Below the pieces are notes generated by a model. The model searched no databases. It saw nothing but the letters and a program-made list of their open reading frames with translations, and was not told the origin of the DNA. Below, one piece after another: positions 53,133 through 63,617 of a stretch of 64,000 bases of DNA. Source of the stretch: Diplonema papillatum (lineage: Eukaryota; Euglenozoa; Diplonemea; Diplonemida; Diplonemidae); assembly GCA_030068145.1 (NCBI GenBank), contig JAPJBO010000630.1, forward strand, positions 1 to 64,000, read 5' to 3'. Numbering within the stretch: position 1 is the stretch's first letter; each line of letters starts with the position of its first letter. The translations under genes were made by a program, and so were the position numbers.

Positions 53133-55095
53133 CTAATACGGCACGGAATAGTTGATTGATGCGTTGAAGCCTTCCAGCACGATGTCGGCCATGTCGGCTG
53201 AACGAGCTGCACGAAGATGTCCCGCTGGCTGCACGTGTTGTTGACGACGGCGTCAAAGGTCCACCGATCCTGGGCACTGCACAGGTGGTGCACGGACACA
53301 GTGCTCGTCGCAAGGTTCAGGTCCACTGCGCTCTTCACCCCGGCATCGGTCTCCGTGTCTAGGACTTTGATGTTCTCGGCTCCGCCTTCGTCTTGTACTT
53401 TACCCTGGTTGCTCCTTCGTGGAACTCACATACTTTGGTAAGTTTCACGTAGGTACGCTGCCGCCTACTAATATTTGGTAACAACTATGACATTTGTTTG
53501 TGCGCACTTCCTCCAAACCTGTTTTGTTCATCTGACGGGAGTGAGGATAGTACGCTGCCATCGATCGGGTTTTGATCTTGACAAATTGCATTTGCTAGAC
53601 ACAAAAATACTCGAGGGGCTGCCTTGTGCTTACTACGAAGGAGGCTAGAGGGGGAGAAACCATACAACTACAAAGTGGTTTTGGTTGAACGCTTACGCCC
53701 GCCACTGTAACCCATGCACCTGTGTTTCGTGTGGGCTACAGCACATTTACCTCCTTTGAGCCTCCTCAAGTATTTCCTACAAAGCAGGTGCTTATACAAA
53801 AATACAATACAATTAAGAGATCCCATTTTCTTCTTTGAACTGCCAGTGAACCCCTCCCCCCGGGCGAATCACACCTTCGGTACAAGGACGTAGAGTGGCT
53901 GCGAGTGCCGACCTCATAGCTCATGTCGCCGGTCACTTCTACGGCGAAGCAACCGTGCGTCAGCAGTGTGCGCACGTTTCCCCCACCGGATGCCAGGGTG
54001 AGGTTGGTGCAAAAGAACTCGTCGGTCCAGGATCTGGCGCTTAGAGACGCACTCGGGTTGCCGGCAGGACAAGACGTCTCCCCCGGGAACAGGATCTGAT
54101 TGTCGGCGCCATAGGCAACGCCCCCGTTCTGATAGTCGATGAAGCTTACACGAAACGACCTGCAGCAAAGTTAGTTAAAGTATCGAGAGCGAGAGAGACA
54201 GCCAAAGGGTGTGGGCCTCCACCGTCAGAGGTGGGCTTGGCTAGATTCGGGGTGGCTCCCTGGGAGGGACAGGGACGGGGTTAGTCACGCCTTAGCAGTC
54301 CCAGGGCCTCTCCCCACCCACCTGTATGTGTTCTCGTGGTCACCGCTACCGCGCTGACCTTTCCCGAGAGAGAAAGAGAACACATGAATTCAACTTCGTA
54401 CTGCTGCGGCGGGCGTAAGTCGCTCCAGAGGCGCGGGCTTTACCACGCGGGCGGCCCAGAAATTGCCTTGAGTGTTTTGGTACTCTTTCTGCTAAGATCC
54501 CTCGTAGCTCGTGAAAGTTCTTTGAACCCCTTTGCACGGACAAGGCGCGGAGCTGTGCACACAAGATTGGCTGCTACCTTATTCGGAGCGCACTGGCGCC
54601 CTGATCCAGAAGAGACGCAGGTGGCTTCTCCTTATTTAGGCTGGACAACCGAGTCCAAATGACAACCGGAACAGCCGTGTCTCGAAAACGACAACTGGAG
54701 CACTGGGAGCCGAACGCTTCTTCCACGCACGCGACGCTCATCGATTTACGATTACGGTGTGGTGGGAAAGGTGCATACGCTCGCTTCAGGGACCCTCGGG
54801 TGCTCGTCGGGTTGTAAACACTGACCCACAACTGCACGGGCAACTCCAGATTCTCCGCAGGAGTGCTCTGCTTCGGAAGGCTGAGCAGCGTGAAGTCGTT
54901 CAGGTACACTTTGCAGCTCCGGATGTTGTACGTCCACACCAGGAAGCCAAACACGATGAGCAGGCAAACCAGCGTGAACGCGAGAACGCCGGCGGCCCGC
55001 TTCCACGTTACGCAGTTGTCTCGTGCTGCCGAGGGAGGAGGTGTACGTTGGGCTGCCGGGTCGTCTGTTGTCGGCCTCGAGTGGCTTGCCCGCAT
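53133..55095 (-). CDS. LEA2-like single-pass membrane protein, three exons
   Basis: Start ATG at 55095. Exon 1 (54779-55095) encodes a short cytosolic part, a transmembrane helix (residues 35-55, VLAFTLVCLLIVFGFLVW) and the opening of a LEA14/WHy-type beta domain (KVYLNDFTLLSL, LPVQLWVSVYNPTS). Intron 54160-54778 is GTATGC...CTGCAG, with phase kept (GC/G). Exon 2 (53913-54159) gives SFRVSFIDYQNGGVAYGADN. Exon 3 probably starts at 53404 after CAACCAG, in phase with a GAG/GTCGGC donor at 53912, and gives VQDEGGAENIKVLDTETDAG and later DIFVQLVQ. Near 53190 the plausible frame shifts by one to MADIVLEGFNASINYSVPY and stops at 53133. This could be an assembly indel, a missed junction or real decay. 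Such proteins sit in the ER or plasma membrane; the function is unknown. Confidence 0.6.
53420..53590. repeat. Family E, in the LEA2-like intron
   Basis: TTTGGTAAGTTTCACGTAGG, TACGCTGCC and TTTGTGCGCACTTCC blocks. The second half (GGGAGTGAGGATAGTACGCT) is repeated at 57624-57730. Confidence 0.8.
53602..53808 (+). repeat. Family 1 element inside the LEA2-like intron
   Basis: A near-complete copy, with a small deletion before the right end. It lies between exon 2 and exon 3 and shows the family entering an intron of a host gene. Confidence 0.88.
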
Positions 55096-55376
55096 CGTCA
55101 GGTTAGTTCCGGTCTGTGTGCAATGTGAGTTCTTTTCGTGGATGGCTGGAAAGCGAGCGAGGCAACCGTTTGTGTGCTCATCTTGTTGCCAAGCACACTC
55201 AGGCAACAAACTCCACGCCTGATGCCGCAACTCCTTAACCCGGGCGGCGGCGCTTTGGCATGAGCCAGGAACCTCAAGGGGAGCAGCGCATCATCCACGC
55301 TTCAAAGGCCCAGCAACAAACTCTCAAGTTCAGTTCCCGCTGTGCAGCATGCGCCTTCCTTCGCGGAATGCAAAAA

Positions 55377-55636
55377 AAACGCTCGACGTAGCTGCTTTGA
55401 CTCCGAATGGAAGGGAGGAAATATAGAGGCAGAGGGGCAAACACACTACAAACACAATCTGATTTGTTCTTCGCTTACACCACCGTGGGTTGCTTTCTCA
55501 CACAGGACTTTTGACCTGTTGTGTTTGTGTGTCGTGTCGTGTCGTGTCGAGGGGTAGACCCGCATGACCTCAGGCCCGTTCAAAACGTGGTTCGGTAGCT
55601 TTGTCGAGCACTTCCTTCCAAGCTCGCGCTTATGTA
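55377..55636 (-). repeat. Interspersed family 2, second copy
   Basis: Matches 7268-7582 with a GTCGT slippage run and lacks about 35 bp near the right end. On the minus strand it has GTAAGCGAAGAAC. Confidence 0.85.
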
Positions 55637-56275
55637 ACAGAAAAGCAAGAGAACCCCGCAGGGGTTTCGCCTCCGTTACGCCATGTGGCATGTTGCGCTT
55701 GCTGTACTACTCTCTGCCGCCTTAAAGCCACGCGACATCAAAGCTTTCGTGTGGCGCAATCTTGGTAACCCTCTGATTATGTAGCGCCCGGAGGCAACGT
55801 AAAGTCCACCGTGCAACGACGCGAGTGGATGACACACCTGATATCCTGCGGCGGAGTACAGGTAGCTGCCGTCGGCATTGTCTGCGGGGTTCAACGGTTC
55901 GCCCAACATTGTTTAAAGAACCACCGCCAGCCCCGCTCGGCCACCCCGTGGGGGGGGGGCGGAGTCGTATGCCGGTGGCTCCACCTTTTTTTGTCGTCTA
56001 GTTTGAGGGGAGGATCGAATAATAAGCACTTATTTGACACGCGCCGGGCTGTCAAAAAAATGACTACCACTATTTGACCCCGCCACTGTTCGGCACATCC
56101 TGCCTGCCCGGAGCTCTTTTTAGTATTCGACGAATCGAATCATAACACAGCGTGTTCTTGTTCGACCCGGCCCTTTACTTTCGTACCCGTCAGTGATAAT
56201 GTCGGGCGAAGTGGGTCGGTGTGTTTTCTTTGTGGTAAACGAGGCTCCTCAGTGCGTCGTCGGTCCATTCGGACT
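55637..56275. other. Possible small exon at 55838-55909; otherwise nothing
   Basis: A minus-strand frame MLGEPLNPADNADGSYLYSA ends at CAG/GTGTGT, a good 5' splice site. It may be a first exon, but evidence is slight. An inverted copy of 55205-55310 lies at 57085-57190. Confidence 0.35.
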
Positions 56276-56522
56276 CGTATAGACACCAGATCTAGATGTG
56301 AATCTGGAAGTTGCCGTTCGCTGAAGCTAGTCGTGGCCCGATAAATTCGAGGTGCCCTGAGTAACTCACGCATTCCTCTTGACTGAGTTCTGGCTTAGAG
56401 GCGTTCAGCCATAATCCATCCAGTGGTAGCATCACGGCACTGTCCGATCGAACAAGCGTGGATACCAGGGGACTAGAAACGTACTAACCCCGTATTGCTG
56501 TCGAAATGCGCTGGCCCGATGG
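56276..56522 (-). pseudogene. LSU rRNA 3'-end fragment, copy 3
   Basis: Shares the extra 3' part with copy 2 (TAGCTTCAGCGAACGGCAAC on the minus strand) and the ATTATGGCTGAACGCCTCTA end. The sarcin-ricin region is largely deleted. Confidence 0.85.
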
Positions 56523-57734
56523 TCCAGGCGATAGGGAACAACCCGATTTCCTAAGCAGCTCCAGGCGATAGGTTTATCAGGCCCACCCCGCCCGCAGTGC
56601 AACGCGGTGCGCTTCGACAGCGGCAGGCATACCAGGCAATTCGATGCAGTTCCAGGGAACAGGGGGCGAGCCTGCTTGGATTCTTGTAGAGCTAAAGTTC
56701 GCTATTGTGCGCACTTGCTTCGGTCTTGGGTTTTGATGTACCCCCGTGACAAAGCTGCAGTTCGTTTGACAGAAACGGCAGCCGAAGAAAAATACGTGTC
56801 GCAGCGGCAGCCGTCGCACGAGAGCGCTGTGGAAACGGCGCCCCCAATGGCCGGAAGAGGGAGTAGACCCTGAAGCGGAACTCGCGCTGCGGTCGGGGGA
56901 AGCAGAAGGGACAGACGGCGACAGGAGAGGACTAGAGAGAGGGCGACCTCCCGTGCAACGCACGGCTTCCCCGCGGCAGTTTTCAGTGCCTGGTCTGTTT
57001 CTTTTCCGGGCCGCCAGCACTGCACACGCCTGCTGACCAGAACGCTTGCGGCAACCACCGGTTGTAAATGTGTTGCATTCGTCTGTGGGCCTTCGAAGTG
57101 TGGGTGATGCCTCTCGCGCTGCTTTCCTTGAGGTTCCTGGCTCATGCCCAAGCGCCGCCGCCCGGGTTAAGGGGTTGCGGCATCAGGCGTGCCAGGGCCA
57201 GGGAGGCTGTTCGGAGGGGTCCCCACCCAATTTGTTGCACTCGTGTGATTATACCCTGAGCAACGCACTGTACCCACCGGTTGTGTTTCGCAAACATACT
57301 CAGACCGCAACTGACCATTACGTCCTACACTTTCCTTCACCATCGTTCCCAAATTGGCGAGCGGTGTTCCGATCTCCCTTTTCTAAACCCCTAACACGTG
57401 CATTGAATGCATGGCAGATACGTCACTATTGAGCCGGCACAGGACAATGTAGGTAGAGGCAAGCTGCAAGATTGTTGACACGAAAGATAAGCAAAGGCCG
57501 TAAACACTCAAGGCTCCCAAAAGGCGGGGTGGCTTGTGGGGGGGAATCTCCCTCTGAGAAGAAGGAGAGGCGGGGGAGGCGGGAAAAAATGCTAACGCCC
57601 AGAACTTATTTACACAGCTTCAAATTTGTTTGTGCGCACTTCCTTCAAACCTGTTTTGTTCATCTAACGGGAGTGAGGATAGTACGCTGCCATCGATCTC
57701 TTTTTTGTTCTTGACAAATTGCATTTGTCGACGG
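56523..57734. other. No gene; family D and E pieces
   Basis: Family D is at 56615-56665 and family E at 57624-57730. Positions 57085-57190 are an inverted copy of 55205-55310 (TTGAGGTTCCTGGCTCATGC). Confidence 0.5.
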
Positions 57735-57830
57735 CTCATCGGTTGGCAGGCGATCCTTGGATGGGTCGGTCTCATCAAGCAGGAGAAGCGCCAGCCGGCA
57801 GTTCTTGCGGGGACAAGGGCAAAGAGGAGG
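57735..57830 (-). pseudogene. Decayed copy of the IQ-protein gene 3' end
   Basis: Matches 58745-58860 of the gene (PLSPQELPAGASP and DASKD..TDEPS equivalents). It abuts a family E copy and lies 0.9 kb beyond the gene's stop. Confidence 0.75.
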
Positions 57831-58184
57831 CGTGGCGTGAGAGTGTGCTTGGTTCTGTTTTGCGAGGGAATGCCTTGGCGCTTCACTTGCTGAGTTCACC
57901 ATGAACTGCGCTACTGCGCTTCGCGTGCGTATAAGTCGATCTTTGAGTGCGTGAGCCCCTCCGAAGAAAGGTCCATCACACTAGTTCCAACCTACTTAGC
58001 CCGGGTCTCTGGGTCGCGTCCCCCTCCTTCTCTTGGTCGCCTGGTCTTGCGTCTTGTTGGTCCGTCCGGGCTGGGGGCTTCGCGCTTCCCCTTCGTCTTG
58101 CATCACCTCGTCTCCTGCGCTTCGCGGGCGCTTAACTTGATCGGGGTAACCCCCTGAGGCAGCCACTGATTTTGTGAGTGAACA

Positions 58185-58444
58185 GGCTACTGGGGGGGGC
58201 CAATTACAATTGAGTTCAATTGTAATATAACGATACACGGCGTGGAATTGGGGGGTCTCAGACCCCCCCCAAAAAACACTAGTCTAGTGTATTATAATTG
58301 AAGTGCAGCTTGCCTGTTAGAAACACGTTGTCGTCATGACTAAATGACACAGTGTGAGTACAATGCAAGCCCGAGCAAAACTCCCCGAAAGAAAAGTTCA
58401 ATTGTATTATACGGTTCAATAGCAATTAGCCCCCCCCAGTAGCC
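58185..58444. mobile_element. 260-bp inverted-repeat element (MITE-like)
   Basis: The ends GGCTACTGGGGGGGGC and its complement are followed by AT-rich arms with AATTG and TTCAATTGTA motifs, paired over about 45 bp with mismatches. CA flanks both ends (58183-58184 and 58445-58446), a possible 2-bp target duplication. Inner palindromes include GGGGGGTCTCAGACCCCCC. No coding capacity. Confidence 0.8.
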
Positions 58445-58695
58445 CAGGAAGTCACGGGGGACGGAGGGTGGGAACCCAGCTCCCCTGGACCTCGCGGATA
58501 CCGCGGACTGATAGGGATAGCAAGCAGCGAATACCAGGATGTGGGTGGGTGAGATTTTTTTGTGTTGCTAAAACCCCAATGACCTGCTGTTTGGTCGTTA
58601 CGCTGAAACGATGAATCGTAAGAATCGAGGGTTCGTCGGTCGCACAGAGGATCCTTGGAGTTGTTTCGCTGGAGCAGGCCAGGAGAAGCCCCGGC

Positions 58696-60750
58696 TTATA
58701 ACTCTGCGCCGACTGAAGGGTCGCCTCCGTCCTGTTTAGCACGAGGTTCAAGAGATGGTTCATCGGTCTGCAGATCCTTGGATGCGTCGGTCTCGCCAAG
58801 CAGATCAGGAGAAGCACCAGCCGGAAGTTCTTGCGGGGACAAAGGCAAAGAGGAGGCGCTGGCGGGAGTGTGTTTTGCGAGGGAATCGAGGGGCGGTTCA
58901 TCGGTCGGCAGAGGATCCTTGGAGTTATTTCGCTGAAGCAGACCAGGAGAAGCTCCGGCTGATAACTCGGAAGTGTCGACTTCGGGTTCTTCATGAGGTT
59001 CGAGAGATGGTTCATGGGTCTGCAGGGGATCTTTGGCTGTGCCGGCGCTGATGGAAGGGTCAGCTTCGGGGTTTGCATGAGGTTCGAGAGACGGTCCATC
59101 GGTCTGCAGGGAGTCCTTGGCTGTGTCAGCGCTGGTGGTGGGAATGTCAACTTCGGGTTTTGCACGAGGTTCGATAGATGGTTCATCGGTCTGCCGGGTA
59201 TCCTTGGCTGTGTCGGCGCTGATGGAAGTGTCAGCTTCGGGTTTTGCATGAGGTTCGAGAGACGGTCCATCGGTCCGCAGGGGATCGTTGGCTGTGTCGG
59301 CGCTGATGGAAGTGTCAGCTTCGGGTTTTGCATGAGGTTCGAGAGACGGTCCATCGGTCCGCAGGGGATCCTTGGCTGTGTCGGTGCTGATGGAAGTGTC
59401 AGCTTCGGGTTTTGCACGAGGTTCGAGAGACGGTCCATCGGTCCGCAGGGGATCCTTGGCTGTGTCGGTGCTGATGGAAGTGTCAGCTTCGGGCTTTGCA
59501 TGAGGTTCGAGAGACGGTCCATCGGTCCGCAGGGGATCCTTGGCTGTGTCTGCGCTGGTGGTGGAAGTGTCAACTTCGGGTCCTGCGTGACGTTCGAGAG
59601 ACGGTTCATCGCCCGGCCTCTCGCCGGCGCTCCGCTCCCCACCCCCCCGCAGCGCCCGCCTGCACAGGTGCCCGCGGGCCGCGGCCTGGATGCTGGCGGC
59701 AGCGGCCTCGCGCTCCTGCGCAACGGCCCGGGCCCCCAACTCCGCTTCGGCCGGCTCGCCGGCCGCGCGCAGCAGCGGCCGCCGCCGGCGCACCGCGCGG
59801 CCCCTGCTGGCGGCCTGGATCCGGCGGGCCGCGCGCTCCGCCGATGCCGATCGGCGCCGGCGGGCAACGCAGGACCCGCTGGATGGGCGGCTGAAGGCGG
59901 GGTCCTCGTCGGTCCCCGTCAGGACGCTCACCCGCGATCCGCTGGGGAACCGGAGGATGGTTTCGAACTCCGGCGCGGCGGCGGCGCCCGCCGGCGTGGC
60001 GTGGCCCGGGGCGACCCTTTCCAGCCCGCCCGCGAAGCTCTCGAGCAGCGCCGCGACCGGCTTCGAGTGGAACCCGCAGCTGTACACGACGACGACCACG
60101 TCGACGGTCTCGAACGCCGGGGGCTGCTGGGCCTGCTGGCGCGGTTTCCCGGCGGCGGGCGGCAGCTTCCCGAAGCGAGCGGTCGCGTGTCCGACGCCGA
60201 TGACCTGCAGCTGTGCGTCGAAAACGTGCCGGCGGGACGCCCTGCTCGGGTCGCCATCGCTGGCGAGGAAGTCGGTGACCGGGAGGCTTGCCGGGAAGAG
60301 CTTGTCCGAGGCCTCGGGGGGCACCGGGCTTGCAGCCTGGAACACCGCCTGCACGCACCGCTTTTCGACGCGGCCGTACCGCTTGGCGCGCTCGGTGAGC
60401 GAGCCGCCGTCGGCGCCGAACGAGTCTTCGACAGCCTTCTCGCGCCGCGCGTGGTAGTGGAACGCCAGGTCCGCCGCCTGCTGCCGCGCGGCCAGCGTCA
60501 GCCCGGCGCTGACGCCCGCGAACCCCCTCAGCGGCTTCGCCAGCGTCCGGACGTGCGCGGCGGCCTCGGCGCAGCACGACGGGCCTTCCGGACTGTAGAT
60601 CGTCGTCTTCTTCCCGCGGATGGTGACCTTCAGCTTGTGCGGCGACACGTACGACTCCGCCCGCGCGTCCAGTTCCTCCGCGAGAGTCTCGGGACGCTCC
60701 CGGCAGGCGCACAGCTTCTGGTACACCGCGTGTTCCACAGACGTCAACAT
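58696..60750 (-). CDS. IQ-motif protein with 28-residue repeats
   Basis: 684 residues from the ATG at 60750. An acceptor-like AG at 60784 precedes it, so the leader is spliced there. Residues 1-290 are an unrecognised globular region (VTIRGKKTTIYSPEG, FETVDVVVVVYSCGFHSKPV). Two IQ motifs (AARRIQAASRGRAVRRRR around 308-325; ASIQAAARGHLCRRA around 352-366) should bind calmodulin or a related light chain. The tail is an array of about seven units near DTAKDPLRTDGPSLEPHAKP, 84 bp each, decaying towards the C-terminus. The unit also leaves a second frame open, so 58452-59867 is a shadow. A short copy of the gene's end is at 57735-57830. The partner and role are unknown; Ca2+/calmodulin-dependent scaffolding is the natural guess. 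Confidence 0.78.
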   Translation of the reverse strand: MLTSVEHAVYQKLCACRERPETLAEELDARAESYVSPHKLKVTIRGKKTTIYSPEGPSCCAEAAAHVRTLAKPLRGFAGVSAGLTLAARQQAADLAFHYHARREKAVEDSFGADGGSLTERAKRYGRVEKRCVQAVFQAASPVPPEASDKLFPASLPVTDFLASDGDPSRASRRHVFDAQLQVIGVGHATARFGKLPPAAGKPRQQAQQPPAFETVDVVVVVYSCGFHSKPVAALLESFAGGLERVAPGHATPAGAAAAPEFETILRFPSGSRVSVLTGTDEDPAFSRPSSGSCVARRRRSASAERAARRIQAASRGRAVRRRRPLLRAAGEPAEAELGARAVAQEREAAAASIQAAARGHLCRRALRGGGERSAGERPGDEPSLERHAGPEVDTSTTSADTAKDPLRTDGPSLEPHAKPEADTSISTDTAKDPLRTDGPSLEPRAKPEADTSISTDTAKDPLRTDGPSLEPHAKPEADTSISADTANDPLRTDGPSLEPHAKPEADTSISADTAKDTRQTDEPSIEPRAKPEVDIPTTSADTAKDSLQTDGPSLEPHANPEADPSISAGTAKDPLQTHEPSLEPHEEPEVDTSELSAGASPGLLQRNNSKDPLPTDEPPLDSLAKHTPASASSLPLSPQELPAGASPDLLGETDASKDLQTDEPSLEPRAKQDGGDPSVGAEL

Positions 60751-60783
60751 CCGCTCTCCTTCACTGTCGCCGGCACCTGTTTT

Positions 60784-60850
60784 TCGTAGTAACAATGCAT
60801 TGTGAACACGAAAGAGAACGCTGCCAGCGTGTTTGGGAGAGAGGATCGAG
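60784..60850 (+). repeat. Introner-like family B, copy 4, inverted, at a 3' splice site
   Basis: On the plus strand TGTTTTTCGTAGTAACAATG and CACGAAAGAGAACGCTGCCA match the left end of copy 3 (minus). Relative to the gene it is reversed and supplies TACTACGAAAAACAG just before the first codons of the IQ-protein exon. Confidence 0.82.
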
Positions 60851-62574
60851 TGAAAGTTCGCTTGAAACTCCGGGGGTTTCAAAGTCTCCGGGTGGGGGCT
60901 TTGGAATGGGAAGACATCCTTTTTTTGCCCGGCAAGTTCAGGTGGTACTTTGGGGGGTTGTTGCGCGAGGTAACGCCGTTTACCCGCGCTTGACCTGATC
61001 TCTCAGCGTTGACATTCAGGGCACTGGGCAGAAGTCACATTCCACTCGCCACCGCTGTGACGAAGCGAAATGCTGTGGTTTAATTAACCAGTTGGATTCC
61101 TCTTGTTCGTAACAGTTCTAAGCTGACGAGTATCGGTGTTTTTTTGGATCTGCAGTCAGTGCTCCCGCTAACCTCACTTTTGGTGAGGAAATCCAAAACC
61201 TGTTTTGGGCTTGTTTTTTTTTGGTGCCCCCCCCCCCAATTTTTTTACCCCCGTGTTGTGCAGGTTATTAGCTTCGTTTTTGCCTTGGTTTCCCGACCAA
61301 CTTTCTTTTGCCGCTCTGAGACCGAGAAGCTTTTCTCCAGGGGGGGTCCGGGGGGCTTTGCCCCCCGGCGACTTCTCCGGCTGCTTCTGATCCTCGACTC
61401 TCTTTCTGGGCTCCAGCCCCCGTGGCAGCCCCAGACTTCTGCCCGCCAGCCCACGAGTAGACTGTGATGCAGTGCTTTGGCTACACGATACCACCAACGG
61501 GAAAAAGGTGAGGAATTCCTCGCCCTCTTTTTTCGAGCCTCTTTTTTTTTTTTTGGAGGAATTCCTCGCAGGGACTTATAAGGGGATTTCGGCCTAGAGC
61601 AATAGTCCATGTAGATGGACGGGTACCCGTCTTTTGCACCGGGGTGCCGAGCACGTGTTTGTCGACCCCCCAGACCCCCCCCCCCCCCCCCCCCAGTGGT
61701 GGTCCAGCCTGTCCAGCCACCCCAGCCAGCCCTGCAAAGTCGTTGAGGGCCCGAAAATTAGTGCCACCACTGTCCTCCACTGTGGATCGCTATGCACCAC
61801 CATGCGCTATCGTGTCACTGTGCACACCGCACTAGCGTGGACCACTGTGCATCACCGTGCATCACTGCGCACCGTGTATAGATTCCGAGCCAGATGTTCC
61901 AGAGGGTGGAGGGTGCAGCAGAGAGGTGGGAGAACCAGCAGTTGTCCGGCAAAGGGCGCGTGAGGGGGAAAACACAGCAGTTGGATTACAAGGAAGAGTT
62001 GGAGAGCCCCATCCTGAGTTGGGCGTGATAGAATCCACCACTGCGGTTGGAAGTTCGGCTGTGTCTCGCCGGGTTGGGCCGCTTGCTCGCCTCCATGACC
62101 CCCCCCCCCCTATGACCCCCCTGGGACCCCCTATGGACCCCCCCATGACCCCCCTATGGACTCCCTATGGGCCCCCCCATGACCCCCTATGACTGCTGTG
62201 GTAGCCTACCCACACCCGCCAGCCCGTGGGTTTTTTTTTTTTTTTTTTTTTGAGGATGGACGGGTGACCCGCCCATCTAGACCGGCGTATAAATCCCTGA
62301 TTCCTCGCACTTTTTCGTTAGCGGGAGCACTGCCTGCAGTAGGAAATCCCCGAGGCTGCCAGTTGCGAAATCTCAAAGGAAAATGTGCTGCAGCCCACAC
62401 AAATATGTGGTCGTTTTTGTCCTCCGTGTTTAAGACCAGATAACTTGAGGGGGAAACTTAAGCACGGAAAAACGCGATCGTATACACGGGAAAGTCTCAG
62501 TTTAATGCCCAGGCAGAACACCTGCCTCGCATGCATGATTCATGCAGGAGGGTATGACTAAGAAATATGACCCC
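60851..62574. other. No gene; homopolymers, palindromes, degenerate repeats
   Basis: A C-run is at 61674-61694. T-runs are near 61549 and 62232. GAGGAATTCCTC occurs twice near 61508 and 61556. A GGGGGGCTTTGCCCCCC hairpin is near 61350. A CACTGTGCA-type degenerate repeat fills 61755-61875. CCCCCTATGA repeats fill 62097-62195. A family 1 piece (inverted) is at 62335-62403 and family I at 62430-62550. Confidence 0.6.
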
Positions 62575-62940
62575 ACACCTTTCACGGGCTGGTTGCTCAC
62601 GCTGCTGAACTTCGGGAGCTCGGGCTGGGGAGCACCGGCTTCCCCACCAGGTTCGTCGGCGGGGGGCCGGCGGGCGTGCGACTTGTGGGCAGGCTGCGGA
62701 GCGTGGCGGGGGGCCTCGCCCGCCGCCGCTGCCCCTCCGGCCGCTGCTTGGTGACCGCCGCCGCGAGCTCCGCGCGCAGCCGCGCCTCCTCCGCGGCGAT
62801 GCCGGTCCGGGCTGCGCGCTCCGGCGCCGCCGCCGCGTCGCGCGCGGCCTTCAACGCGTGGAACGCGGCCAGCTCGGCTTTTTCGCGCCCCCGCCTCACG
62901 GCGAGCCTCGGCACCCGTAACGCACCCCCCGCCCGTGTTT
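62575..62940 (-). pseudogene. Copy 2 of the right-edge gene's exon end
   Basis: An Ala/Arg/Glu-rich helical stretch (REKAELAAFHALKAARDAAA), then a Pro-rich piece and PELPKFSSVSNQPVK, ending at AAAG/GTGTGG. The helical part and the end are in different frames, so this copy is damaged. Confidence 0.72.
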
Positions 62941-62996
62941 AAGACCGGTATTTTTTCGGGGGCAATCTTAGCTTAATGTATAGGCAGAAGACTGAT

Positions 62997-63110
62997 TGAG
63001 AGAGAGAGAGAGACGAGATCGAGTGCAGGGACCATCTCTCCGGGGAGCTTCCGGTCTCCTCACTTGTTCCCGTGCTGCTACGGCGGGCGTAAGTCGCTCC
63101 GGAGGCTACT
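62997..63110 (+). repeat. Dispersed family H
   Basis: GAGAGAGAGAGACGAGATCG, then GTGCAGGGACCATCTCTCCG and GGCGGGCGTAAGTCGCTCC. Relatives are at 18658-18745 and 54360-54425. Note the GTAAGT after GGCGGGC on the plus strand. Confidence 0.75.
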
Positions 63111-63156
63111 GATTGATGGGGGAGGGTAGGTACTACCGGCAAGAAAGAAAGCCCCC

Positions 63157-63470
63157 ACACCTTTCGCGGGCTGGTCGCTCACGGTGCTGAACTTCGGAAG
63201 TTCGGGCTCGGGAGCTTCGGCGTCCTGACCGGATTCGTCGGCGGGGGGCCGGCGGGCGTGCGGCTTGCGGGCAGGCTGCGGAGCGTGGCGGGGGGCCTCG
63301 CCCGCCGCCGCCGCTGCCGCTGCGGCGGCGCTTCTCCGCCCCGCGGCCCTCCCTCCGGCGCCGCGCGCGGCCTCCAGGCGTGGAACGCGGCCAGCTCGGC
63401 TTTTTTCGCGCCTCCGCATCGCCTCCGTCTCGCGGCGAGCCTCGGCACCCTTTAATGCATCCCCGCCCGT
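63157..63470 (-). pseudogene. Copy 1 of the right-edge gene's exon end
   Basis: Same layout as 62575-62940 and ends PELPKFSTVSDQPAK at AAAG/GTGTGG. The helical part is shortened. Beyond it GTGTTTAAGACCGG is shared by both copies at the outer joint. Confidence 0.75.
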
Positions 63471-63617
63471 GTTTAAGACCGGACTTCTTTGGGGGCGCGG
63501 TCATAAGTACGGAAATACGCGATCGTAGACACGGGAGAAAGTATTTCTTAATGTTTGGACAAAGCACTGCCTCTCTCATGCATGATTGACGCTCGCTCGT
63601 GTAAGTAGATACTAAGA

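Noticed and set aside
58452-59867. 471-codon minus frame with NPKLTLPSAPTQP repeats
   Set aside because: The alternate frame of the 84-bp coding repeat of the IQ protein. The frame with IQ motifs continues to a normal start.
58993-60789. 598-codon plus-strand frame with Cys-Val-Gly repeats
   Set aside because: Antisense of the same repeat array and GC-rich region.
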